Assembly: GCA_018056405.1 (NCBI GenBank)
Contig: JAGPFT010000220.1
Span: 1 to 5,686, forward strand
Reading direction: 5' to 3'
DNA: 5,686 nucleotides
DNA from: Anaerolineae bacterium
Lineage (GTDB): Bacteria > Chloroflexota > Anaerolineae > Aggregatilineales > Aggregatilineaceae
The notes below the pieces were generated by a model. It had not been told where the DNA came from and made no database searches. It saw nothing but the letters and a program-made list of their open reading frames with translations. A program made the translations under genes and the position numbers. This document shows positions 1-5,575 of this stretch, in pieces. The number at the start of each line of letters is the position of its first letter. The stretch's first letter is position 1.

Positions 1-6
1 GGCTTT

Positions 7-101
7 ACCTCACCCCCTGGCCTCGCTGCGCTCGGCCTTTCTCCCTCTCCACGTATGGAGAGCGGGTGGCGAGGCGCGCCCGCGCCGAGTGGGGGTGAGG
101 T
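7..101 (+). repeat. Palindromic intergenic repeat, copy 1 (long form)
   Basis: The outer arms are ACCTCACCCCC (7-17) and GGGGGTGAGGT (91-101), an exact inverted repeat. Inside are GCCTCGC (20-26) with GCGAGGC (69-75), and GCTCGGC (30-36), which can pair with GCCGAGT (84-90) with one G-U pair. In the centre is an extra hairpin, CTCTCC (45-50) with GGAGAG (57-62) around the loop ACGTAT. The same modules recur at 2277-2369, 5320-5381 and 5624-5684. It sits just upstream of the glycosyltransferase gene. Whether it is a mobile, structural or transcription-terminating element cannot be told from the sequence. Confidence 0.9.
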
Positions 102-155
102 CAACGCGGCGGGGTACCGCTGGCTGCACTCTACCTGCGAGGAGGGGCGCGAGCC

Positions 156-1328
156 ATGCGCCCTAAGCGCGTCGTCTTCCTCATGTCGGATACTGGCGCG
201 GGGCACCGTTCGGCAGCCAACGCCATCCGCGCCGGGCTGCAACAACGCTATCCCGGCGAGTATCTCTGCGAGCTGGTAGACGTGTACCGGCGCTACACGC
301 CGTTTCCCTACAAATATCTTCCAGAGCTGTATCCGCGCTGGGTCAACTGGGCGCGGCGCAGTTGGGGGCTGGGCTACTGGCTGACCGATGCGCCGGATCG
401 CTCGCGGCGGGTGATGGCCGTCCTGGGGCATCTGTGGAGCCGGGGGCTGCGGCGGATGCTGGCGGAGCACCCCGGCGATGTGTTTGTCTGCGTGCACGCG
501 CTGTTCTCGCGCCCGACCATGCGCGCGCTACGGGCGCAGCCCGGCCCGCGCCCGCCCTTCGTGACGGTGATCACCGACCTGGTGACGGTGCACGCTTTCT
601 GGTACGAGCCGGAAGTAGAGCGCTGCTTGGTGCCCACGCCGGACGCTTACACGCGCGGGCTGACCTATGGCCTTTCGCCTGCGCAGTTGCGCATGACCGG
701 CCTGCCCGTGCACCCGCGCTTCCTCAACGGGCTGCCGGGCAGAGACGAGGCACGGCGAATCCTGGAACTGCACCCAACGCTGCCGGCGGTTGTGCTGGTG
801 GGCGGGGGCGATGGCATGGGGCCGGTCTACCGCATCGCCAGGGCGCTCAATGCGCGCCGCCTGGACATGCAGCTTGTCGTTGTTGCCGGGCGCAACCGCG
901 CGTTGCAACGGCAACTGGAGAAGGTGCCCTGGCGTCAGCCGACGCTGATCACGCCGTTCGTGCACACCATGCCCGAACTGATGGCCGCCGCCGACATCCT
1001 GGTGACGAAAGCCGGCCCGGCGACTATCGGCGAGGCGTGTGCGGTGGGGCTGCCGGTGGTACTCAGCGGGGCGGTGCCCGGTCAGGAAGAGGGGAACGTG
1101 GCTTTTGTGTTGCGTCACCAGCTTGGCGCTTATACGCCCGGCCCCGGCGCGGTGGCCGACACCGTTGCCGCCTGGCTGGCCGAGGGTGCAGCAGGGCTGG
1201 CACGCCGGGCAGCCGCCGTGCGCCAGTTCGGGCCGCCCGACGCCGTGTGGACTATCGCCGACGAGATACACCAGCAGGCGACGCGCTTCCGCCGGATCGC
1301 CGCTCAGCCGCTCCAATCGCGCAGGTAG
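156..1328 (+). CDS. MGDG synthase/MurG-like glycosyltransferase (GT28 type)
   Basis: This 390-residue protein resembles monogalactosyldiacylglycerol synthases and the related processive diacylglycerol glucosyltransferases. These transfer a sugar from a UDP-sugar to diacylglycerol at the cytoplasmic membrane surface. The N-terminal acceptor-side domain (about 1-190) opens with SDTGAGHRSAA (11-21), the glycine/histidine loop of this family, and has VITDLVTVHAFWY (138-150), close to the plant-type ITDL-TVHPTWF segment. The C-terminal nucleotide-sugar domain has VGGGDGMGP (215-223) and TKAGPATIGEA (284-294) followed by GQEEGN (309-314), all matching the plant MGD pattern. No signal peptide or membrane span is seen. 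The ATG follows GAGGAGGGG (139-147) by 8 bases, which fixes the start. The 3' end overlaps nadE by 25 bp in convergent orientation. The product could be a galactolipid or a glucolipid; the sugar and acceptor cannot be decided here. Confidence 0.88.
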   Translation: MRPKRVVFLMSDTGAGHRSAANAIRAGLQQRYPGEYLCELVDVYRRYTPFPYKYLPELYPRWVNWARRSWGLGYWLTDAPDRSRRVMAVLGHLWSRGLRRMLAEHPGDVFVCVHALFSRPTMRALRAQPGPRPPFVTVITDLVTVHAFWYEPEVERCLVPTPDAYTRGLTYGLSPAQLRMTGLPVHPRFLNGLPGRDEARRILELHPTLPAVVLVGGGDGMGPVYRIARALNARRLDMQLVVVAGRNRALQRQLEKVPWRQPTLITPFVHTMPELMAAADILVTKAGPATIGEACAVGLPVVLSGAVPGQEEGNVAFVLRHQLGAYTPGPGAVADTVAAWLAEGAAGLARRAAAVRQFGPPDAVWTIADEIHQQATRFRRIAAQPLQSRR

Positions 1329-2143
1329 AGGAAGTCGTGGCCGACGCTGCGCGTGCTCAGCTTGGCCACGTTGGGCATGGTGCGCTTGTAGTGGTTGAGG
1401 CGCACCTGCCGCCAGATGCGCGCCACGAAATCGCGCTCGAATCCTTCGGCGGCTGCCTCGTCCACCGTGTAGCGTTCGTCCACCAGCAGGTAGAGCACCT
1501 GGTCGGCCAGGTCGTAGGTGAAACCTAGCTCGCCTTCGTCGGTCTGGCCCGCCCACAGGTCTGCCGAAGGGGGCTTGCTCAGGATGGACGGCGGCAGGTT
1601 CAGCGCCGTCGCAAGCTGGCGCACCTGCGCCTTGTACAGGTCGGCGATGGGCTGCACGCCGGCGGCGTTGTCACCGTAGACTGTGCTGTAGCCGAGCAGT
1701 GTCTCGGTCTTGTTGCTCGTGCCGATCACCAGCCCGCCGAACGCCGCCGACTGGTCGTAGAGCACGACCATGCGCATCCGTGCCATGATGTTGCCCCGTC
1801 GCAGGGCGCTCGCCTCCGGGAAGCGGGCCAGCAGCGGGTCTACCATCGGCGTGATGTCCACCGTGTCGCAGCGCACACCCAACGCATCTACTACAGCCTG
1901 CGCGTCGGCCAGGCTGTCCGGTGACGAGGTTTTGTAGGGCAGGCGCATTGCCAGGACGTTCTGCGGCCCAATTGCTTCGGCGATCAGGCACGCCACCAAC
2001 GCCGAGTCAAGGCCGCCGCTGAGGGCGATGACCGCGCGCTCGAAGCCGACCTTGTGCACGGCGTCGCGCAGGAACTTGACCAGGATGGTGCGCGCCAGAT
2101 CGGTGTTGATCGCCAGGCGAGGCAGGATGTGCGTGGGCGGCAT
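1304..2143 (-). CDS. nadE: NAD+ synthase, ammonia-type (NadE)
   Basis: NadE makes NAD+ from deamido-NAD+, ATP and ammonia, the last step of NAD synthesis, in the cytoplasm. Residues below count from the start chosen here (279 aa). SGGLDS (42-47) is the pyrophosphate-binding loop of N-type ATP pyrophosphatases. RRGNIMARMRM (115-125), GTSNKTE (141-147), YGDNAAGVQPIADLYK (156-171) and PSADLWAGQTDEGELG (192-207) are the other standard NadE signatures. There is no N-terminal nitrilase-like glutaminase domain, so free ammonia or a separate glutaminase must supply nitrogen. A GTG at 2167 would add 8 residues, but it has no ribosome binding site. The ATG at 2143 has AAAGGA 6 bases upstream. The gene lies 329 bp beyond hspR in the same direction, with a repeat between, so it probably has its own promoter. 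Its tail overlaps the convergent glycosyltransferase. Confidence 0.95.
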   Translation of the reverse strand: MPPTHILPRLAINTDLARTILVKFLRDAVHKVGFERAVIALSGGLDSALVACLIAEAIGPQNVLAMRLPYKTSSPDSLADAQAVVDALGVRCDTVDITPMVDPLLARFPEASALRRGNIMARMRMVVLYDQSAAFGGLVIGTSNKTETLLGYSTVYGDNAAGVQPIADLYKAQVRQLATALNLPPSILSKPPSADLWAGQTDEGELGFTYDLADQVLYLLVDERYTVDEAAAEGFERDFVARIWRQVRLNHYKRTMPNVAKLSTRSVGHDFLYLRDWSG

Positions 2144-2149
2144 GGGCAG

Positions 2150-2155
2150 TCCTTT
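2150..2155 (-). promoter_or_regulatory. Ribosome binding site deciding the nadE start
   Basis: On the minus strand AAAGGA stands 6 bases before the ATG at 2143. The upstream in-frame GTG at 2167 has no purine-rich sequence before it, and this AAAGGA would lie inside the reading frame if that GTG were used. The ATG is therefore the better start. Confidence 0.7.
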
Positions 2156-2276
2156 CGAGGTATTCACGAATCAGGTGCCAGGCAGTTGTCGGAACATCCC
2201 TACACCCCCGCCCCTTTCCCCCGGCAAATTCAGGGGCGGACAGCAGCGTGAGAAGCATTGAGATGGCGACCGATCA

Positions 2277-2369
2277 ACCTCACCCCCAGCCTCGCTGCGC
2301 TCGGCTTGCCCCCTCTCCGTAAACGGAGAGGGGGCGACGAGGCGCGTCAGCGCCGAGCAGGGGTGAGGT
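2277..2369 (+). repeat. Palindromic intergenic repeat, copy 2 (long form)
   Basis: The outer arms ACCTCACCCC and GGGGTGAGGT enclose GCCTCG (2289-2294) with CGAGGC (2338-2343). A central hairpin has a perfect 12-bp stem, 2308-2319 with 2324-2335, closed by a TAAA loop. The central hairpin is the same module as in copy 1, with a different loop. It lies between hspR and nadE, so a transcript leaving hspR would carry it. It has no trailing U run, so it is not a textbook intrinsic terminator. Confidence 0.92.
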
Positions 2370-2428
2370 AAAGTGAAGACCTGCCTCAGACTTATAAGCC
2401 GATCTCAACGCCTGTCCGTCCCTGAAGC

Positions 2429-2480
2429 CAAGCTAGGGGAAGGGGAATGTCGCCTGCCAGATCGTCCCCTCTCTAGCTTG
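2429..2480 (-). terminator. Stem-loop spanning the hspR stop codon, possible 3' end structure
   Basis: CAAGCTAG (2429-2436) is the exact reverse complement of CTAGCTTG (2473-2480). An inner GGGGA (2442-2446) matches TCCCC (2465-2469). The right arm contains the hspR stop codon (minus-strand TAG at 2473-2475). The position, at the end of the presumed operon, suits transcription termination or mRNA 3'-end protection. There is no U tract after the stem, so the terminator reading is tentative. Confidence 0.35.
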
Positions 2481-2823
2481 ACTGGAGGAGGGATTGAGGT
2501 GGGAGGCGTTCGGCGGTCTCTTCAGTTACGGTGGAGAGCCGCGCCTCCAGGGTGGCGATCTGCATCTGCAAGCTCTCGATCTGGTCGGCCATGTGCAGGA
2601 TGACCTCCACGCCGGCCAGGTTGACGCCCAACTCCTGGGTCAGACGGCTGATCTTGCGCAGCCGCTCGACCTCGGCGGCGGAGTACAGGCGGCGATTACC
2701 CTCGCTGCGCTGCGGGACAACGAGGCCAAGCTGTTCGTAGTTGCGCAGCGTCTGCGGGTGCAGGTCTACCATCTGGGCAACCACGCTGATCGGGTAGCAC
2801 GGTTCGTCAGGTGGAATAGTCAT
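2473..2823 (-). CDS. hspR: HspR-type MerR-family heat-shock regulator
   Basis: This 116-residue protein has the HspR pattern. A MerR winged helix-turn-helix starts at about residue 10, with YPISVVAQMVDLHPQTLRNYE (10-30) holding the HPQTLR-YE recognition signature. The wing contains NRRLYS (43-48), and RLTQELGVNLAGVEVIL (60-76) is the family's characteristic stretch. A coiled coil for dimerisation covers about 77-105. Known HspR proteins repress chaperone genes such as the dnaK operon in actinobacteria, often with DnaK as co-repressor. Here the gene is last after dnaJ-like and htrA genes, 16 bp beyond htrA. It has a near-perfect ribosome binding site, AAGGAGG, 6 bases before the ATG. Feedback control of this operon is an inference; I saw no classical HspR operator (CTTGAGT-N7-ACTCAAG) in the non-coding regions. 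The stop codon lies within an inverted repeat. Confidence 0.87.
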   Translation of the reverse strand: MTIPPDEPCYPISVVAQMVDLHPQTLRNYEQLGLVVPQRSEGNRRLYSAAEVERLRKISRLTQELGVNLAGVEVILHMADQIESLQMQIATLEARLSTVTEETAERLPPQSLLQSS

Positions 2824-2839
2824 CCTGCGCCTCCTTCCC

Positions 2840-4186
2840 TCAGGGCCGGACTCCCAATGTCACGTCCAGGTCGAGCGTCTGCGCGTCGCGCACAATGGTC
2901 AGCGTGATGGTGTCGCCCGGCGAGGTGTTCTCTACCAGGTAGGCGACCAGGCTATCAATGTCGCGGATCATCTGCCCATTGACGGCCACGATGATGTCGG
3001 AGTCCACTGGAATGGGCACGCCGCGTATGGTAGTTGTCTGCGTGCCGGCGCGCAGGCCCGCGCGGGCGGCGGGCGAGCCAGGCGTCACTTCGCTGACCAG
3101 GATGCCATTGCGGACAGGGAGGTTTAGCTCGTCGGCCAGCGCTGCCACGCTGTAGCCGCCTTCGGCTGCCGGGCTGGTAATGCCCAGCCACGAATACTGG
3201 ACGCTGCCCTGTTCAATCAACTGGGGCACGATGCGCTTCATGGTGTTGACCGGCACGGCGAAAGCAATGCCCTGGAAGCCGCCGTTCTCAGTGCGGATAG
3301 CCGTGTTAATGCCAATGACCTGCCCATACGAGTCCAGCAACGGGCCGCCGGAATTGCCGGGGTTGACCGCTGCATCTACCTGGATGATCGAGGGATTGCT
3401 GTACTGGTCATAGGCCGGGTCGAGCAGCCGCGCCGAAGGCAACGAGCGGCCCAGGGCGCTGACAATGCCCACCGTCATGCTGCCGTCCAGCCCGAAGGGG
3501 TTGCCGATGGCGATCACGCACTGGCCGACCTGCAACTGGTTGCTGTCGCCCAGCAGCACAGGCACCAGCGGCGCGCGCGCCGGGTCCACGCGGATCACGG
3601 CCAGGTCGCTGTAGTCGTCAACGGCGACCAATTCGGCGCTGAGCACGTACCCGTCCGAGAACGTGACCAGAATCTCCCTGGCATCGCGCACAACGTGAGC
3701 GTTGGTCACAATATGGCCGTCGGCATCGTAGACAAAGCCAGAGCCGCTACTATCAACGACATCCACTGTGCTGTAGGCGCTGGAGACGATCTCGATATTG
3801 ACCACTGACGGGTTGACGCGCAGATAGATGTTGGTCAGCAGGGCGTGCTCGGCGTCGGCCTGGGCGATTATCTCCGAGGGGAGCGGGGTGGGGGTGATCA
3901 TCTGGTACGTGTCCACCTCCACCCAATCGCTGGGCCGGTAGTTGGCTGCGCGCAGGTCTGCCTCCGAGGGAGGGGCCGCGCTGCGCAGAGAAGGTTGCCC
4001 CGTCTCGGTCTCTTCGCCCAGGAAGTAGGTGCCCACTGTGGTCACGATCAGCGCGGCGATGAGCACCAGCGTCAGCACGCCCACCGCCAGCCCTAGGAAG
4101 AAGCCCGTCAGGCGCTCGCGCGTGCTGCCCGGCGCGTCGTGCTCATCACTCGGATCGAAGTCGGAATCATCGTGAATCCAGGCCAT
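2840..4186 (-). CDS. htrA: Membrane-anchored HtrA/DegP-type serine protease with one PDZ domain
   Basis: This 448-residue protein degrades or refolds damaged proteins outside the cytoplasmic membrane. An acidic cytoplasmic tail (about 1-26) precedes a single membrane span (about 28-57). An extracytoplasmic linker rich in proline and acidic residues runs to about 110. The trypsin-like domain (about 115-325) has the full catalytic triad: His164 in TNAHVV, Asp194 in DYSDLAVI and Ser279 in GNSGG. GNPFGL (228-233) and QVDAAVNPGNSGG (269-281) are typical HtrA segments. YSWLGI (331-336) opens one PDZ domain reaching to about 445, with GILVSEVTPGSPAARAG (361-377) as its core. There is one PDZ domain, as in DegS and many Gram-positive HtrAs. 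AAGGA lies 9 bases before the ATG. It sits between the co-chaperone and hspR genes, with gaps of 76 and 16 bp, supporting one transcript. Confidence 0.94.
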   Translation of the reverse strand: MAWIHDDSDFDPSDEHDAPGSTRERLTGFFLGLAVGVLTLVLIAALIVTTVGTYFLGEETETGQPSLRSAAPPSEADLRAANYRPSDWVEVDTYQMITPTPLPSEIIAQADAEHALLTNIYLRVNPSVVNIEIVSSAYSTVDVVDSSGSGFVYDADGHIVTNAHVVRDAREILVTFSDGYVLSAELVAVDDYSDLAVIRVDPARAPLVPVLLGDSNQLQVGQCVIAIGNPFGLDGSMTVGIVSALGRSLPSARLLDPAYDQYSNPSIIQVDAAVNPGNSGGPLLDSYGQVIGINTAIRTENGGFQGIAFAVPVNTMKRIVPQLIEQGSVQYSWLGITSPAAEGGYSVAALADELNLPVRNGILVSEVTPGSPAARAGLRAGTQTTTIRGVPIPVDSDIIVAVNGQMIRDIDSLVAYLVENTSPGDTITLTIVRDAQTLDLDVTLGVRP

Positions 4187-4262
4187 TGTTCCCCATCCTT
4201 ATCCCAGGCTTGTCCTTGCCCACTGCCCCAACCGGGCGTGGTGAGGTGATCGGCGCGCGGCG

Positions 4263-5195
4263 TCAGCGCGATGATAAGTCGCGCAGCCGCTCGAACAGTG
4301 CGCGCTCCTCGTCGGTCAGGTGCGTGGGCACCTGCACCAGCACGCGGGCAAACAGGTCGCCATACTCACCGCTCCGGCGCAGGCGCGGCATCCCTTTGCC
4401 GCGCAGCCGGATTGTCTGGCCGGACTGCGTGCCCGGCTTGATGGTCAGCGTGACGCCGCCATCCAGCGTTGGGACGTGGACCGTCCCGCCGAGCACTGCC
4501 GTCAGCAGCGGTACCTTGAGATCCACGAACAGGTCGTCGCCGTCGCGCTTGAAGACCGGATGATCGCTCACCCGCACGATCACGTCGAGATCGCCCGCCT
4601 GCCCGCCCGCGTAGCCACGGTCACCCTGCCCGCGCAGCCGGATGCGCGTGCCATCGCGCGCGCCGCGCGGAATCTTCACGTTAAGCTGGCGGTTGCCCAC
4701 CTGCACCAGGCGCTCGGTGCCGCGATAGGCGTCTTCCAGCGAGACGTGAGCCACCACTTCCAGGTCCTGGCCGCGCGCGGCTCCGCGCGAAGCGCGGCGC
4801 TGCCCGGTCTGCGGCTGGCCCATGTCGCCGAAAATACTACGGAAGAAATCCGAGAACAGATCGCCAGCCCTGGAGTCAGTGTCGGTGAACTCGACGCGAA
4901 AGCCGCCGGGTTGCCCGCCGGCCCACCTGCCCCAGTCGAAGCCGCCGGGCTGCCCGCCCATGTGCTGCCACTGCTGGTAGCTCTGGCTTAGCTCGTCGTA
5001 TTTGCGTCGCTTCTCTTCGTCGGATAGCACTTCGTGGGCTTCGTTGATCTGCTTGAACTTGGCCTCGGCCTGCTTGTCGCCGGGATTCACGTCCGGGTGA
5101 TACTGGCGGGCCAGGCGGCGGTACGCCTTGCGAATGTCTTTCGTCGAAGCGTTGCGATCCACGCCGAGAATGCGATAGTAGTCAGGATAGTCCAT
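4263..5195 (-). CDS. cbpA: CbpA/DnaJ-type co-chaperone (J domain plus C-terminal substrate domains)
   Basis: This 310-residue Hsp40 would stimulate a DnaK ATPase and deliver unfolded clients in the cytoplasm. The J domain (about 4-68) has the essential HPD at 33-35. The Gly/Phe-rich linker (about 80-125) contains the heptapeptide GGQPGGF twice (80-86 and 93-99). The two C-terminal beta domains (about 142-290) follow, with KIPRGARDGTRIRLRGQG (174-191) and TIKPGTQSGQTIRLRGKGMP (251-270) as paired signatures. The CxxCxGxG zinc-finger repeats are absent; the protein has no cysteine, making it type II (CbpA-like, usual length near 300). The ATG at 5195 is the only in-frame start, since a stop lies three codons upstream. 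No good ribosome binding site precedes it; the nearest purine run, GAGG, is 13 bases away. It heads the probable operon with htrA and hspR. No dnaK or grpE is in view. Confidence 0.93.
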   Translation of the reverse strand: MDYPDYYRILGVDRNASTKDIRKAYRRLARQYHPDVNPGDKQAEAKFKQINEAHEVLSDEEKRRKYDELSQSYQQWQHMGGQPGGFDWGRWAGGQPGGFRVEFTDTDSRAGDLFSDFFRSIFGDMGQPQTGQRRASRGAARGQDLEVVAHVSLEDAYRGTERLVQVGNRQLNVKIPRGARDGTRIRLRGQGDRGYAGGQAGDLDVIVRVSDHPVFKRDGDDLFVDLKVPLLTAVLGGTVHVPTLDGGVTLTIKPGTQSGQTIRLRGKGMPRLRRSGEYGDLFARVLVQVPTHLTDEERALFERLRDLSSR

Positions 5196-5258
5196 ATGCC
5201 GTCAGCAGCCTCATTGTTGTAGAATGTACACTACCAACCCGCTAATCACCATTGGCGC

Positions 5259-5266
5259 GGCTCAGG
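5259..5266 (+). repeat. Left direct repeat, candidate target-site duplication
   Basis: GGCTCAGG here is repeated exactly at 5430-5437, directly outside the two terminal inverted repeats of the 163-bp element. The eight-base size and exact placement are what a duplicated insertion target looks like. Confidence 0.65.
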
Positions 5267-5429
5267 GGGTGCGTGCAAAACCTGTCAGGGTGGGGCGCTG
5301 CTCTGCTGCGCGCTGGTTGACCTCACCCCCGCTCGGCGCTGACGCGCCTCGCCGCCGAGCGCAGCAAGGCTGGGGATGAGGCCCATGCCGTCGCGTCCAG
5401 CGAGTCGCTGTCAACCTTTGCACGCACCC
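5267..5429. mobile_element. 163-bp MITE-like non-autonomous element
   Basis: The ends are exact inverted repeats, GGGTGCGTGCAAA (5267-5279) and TTTGCACGCACCC (5417-5429), with weaker similarity continuing inward (CTGTCAGGG on the left; CGCTGTCA on the right). Eight-base direct repeats GGCTCAGG border it. Inside is a short-form copy of the palindromic repeat (5320-5381). It encodes no transposase and is too short to, so movement would need enzymes supplied elsewhere. It lies between the promoter at 5471-5500 and the co-chaperone gene. The right 105 bp recur inverted at 5580-5684. An alternative reading is a large stable extragenic palindrome that arose without transposition. Confidence 0.62.
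5320..5381 (-). repeat. Palindromic intergenic repeat, copy 3 (short form, reverse orientation)
   Basis: Read on the minus strand this matches copy 4, and it lacks the central CTCTCC/GGAGAG hairpin of copies 1 and 2. It has two C-to-T changes relative to the other copies, one in the outer arm (GGGGATGAGG at 5372-5381) and one in GCCTTGC. Both leave the minus-strand RNA able to pair through G-U. It is nested inside the 163-bp element. Confidence 0.9.
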
Positions 5430-5437
5430 GGCTCAGG
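5430..5437 (+). repeat. Right direct repeat, candidate target-site duplication
   Basis: This is an exact second copy of GGCTCAGG (5259-5266). The flanks outside the two copies, GGCGC on the left and CCGCGCC on the right, join with one copy to give a perfect 20-bp palindrome. Confidence 0.65.
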
Positions 5438-5470
5438 CCGCGCCCGATGTCGCGTTCTTGATCCTTTGGT

Positions 5471-5500
5471 ATTGTAGGATATTTAGTCTACCCTTGTCAA
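5471..5500 (-). promoter_or_regulatory. Strong sigma-70-type promoter match facing the chaperone-protease operon
   Basis: On the minus strand TTGACA (5495-5500) is a perfect -35 box. An 18-base spacer separates it from TACAAT (5471-5476), a five-of-six -10 box, in an AT-rich island within GC-rich DNA. Transcription would start near 5464, leaving a leader of about 270 bases through the inserted element before the co-chaperone ATG at 5195. A small palindrome CTTGTCAAG (5493-5501) overlaps the -35 box and could be an operator; that is speculation. Confidence 0.6.
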
Positions 5501-5575
5501 GTATTCTAAGTCTGCTCTTATGTGAATTTATCGCTGATGTGAAGTTGTGGAGGTGCGAGCCACCCGCTTGCAAGG

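Larger units (their letters stand above)
2144..2472. other. Non-coding gap between hspR and nadE
   Basis: These 329 bp hold a palindromic repeat (2277-2369), the left arm of a stem-loop that reaches into hspR (2429-2480), an isolated 8-bp palindrome CTTATAAG (2391-2398) and the nadE leader. The leader includes a pyrimidine-rich plus-strand run around 2198-2223. I find no convincing sigma-70 promoter for nadE and no credible small gene; the short open frames here lack ribosome binding sites and run through the repeat. Confidence 0.6.

Noticed and set aside
528..1556. A 342-codon open frame on the minus strand, and a 388-codon plus-strand frame at 362-1528, both over the glycosyltransferase gene
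   Set aside because: Both have low-complexity Arg/Ala/Gly/Pro-rich translations typical of shadow frames in high-GC DNA, while the 156-1328 frame has all the family motifs and a ribosome binding site.
2277..2369. Repeat copy 2 as an intrinsic terminator for the operon
   Set aside because: The central stem is strong, but no T run follows on either strand and the same structure occurs away from gene ends.
4320..4991. A 223-codon plus-strand frame opposite the co-chaperone gene
   Set aside because: It has no recognisable domain and no ribosome binding site, and lies entirely antisense to a clear DnaJ-family gene.
5182..5214. A 10-residue upstream frame (ATG at 5214, minus strand) overlapping the co-chaperone start
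   Set aside because: It has no ribosome binding site and is too short to separate from chance.
5223..5251. A closer promoter candidate for the co-chaperone gene, TGGTGA-N17-TACATT on the minus strand
   Set aside because: It has only three of six -35 matches and four of six -10 matches, much weaker than the promoter at 5471-5500; kept only as an alternative.
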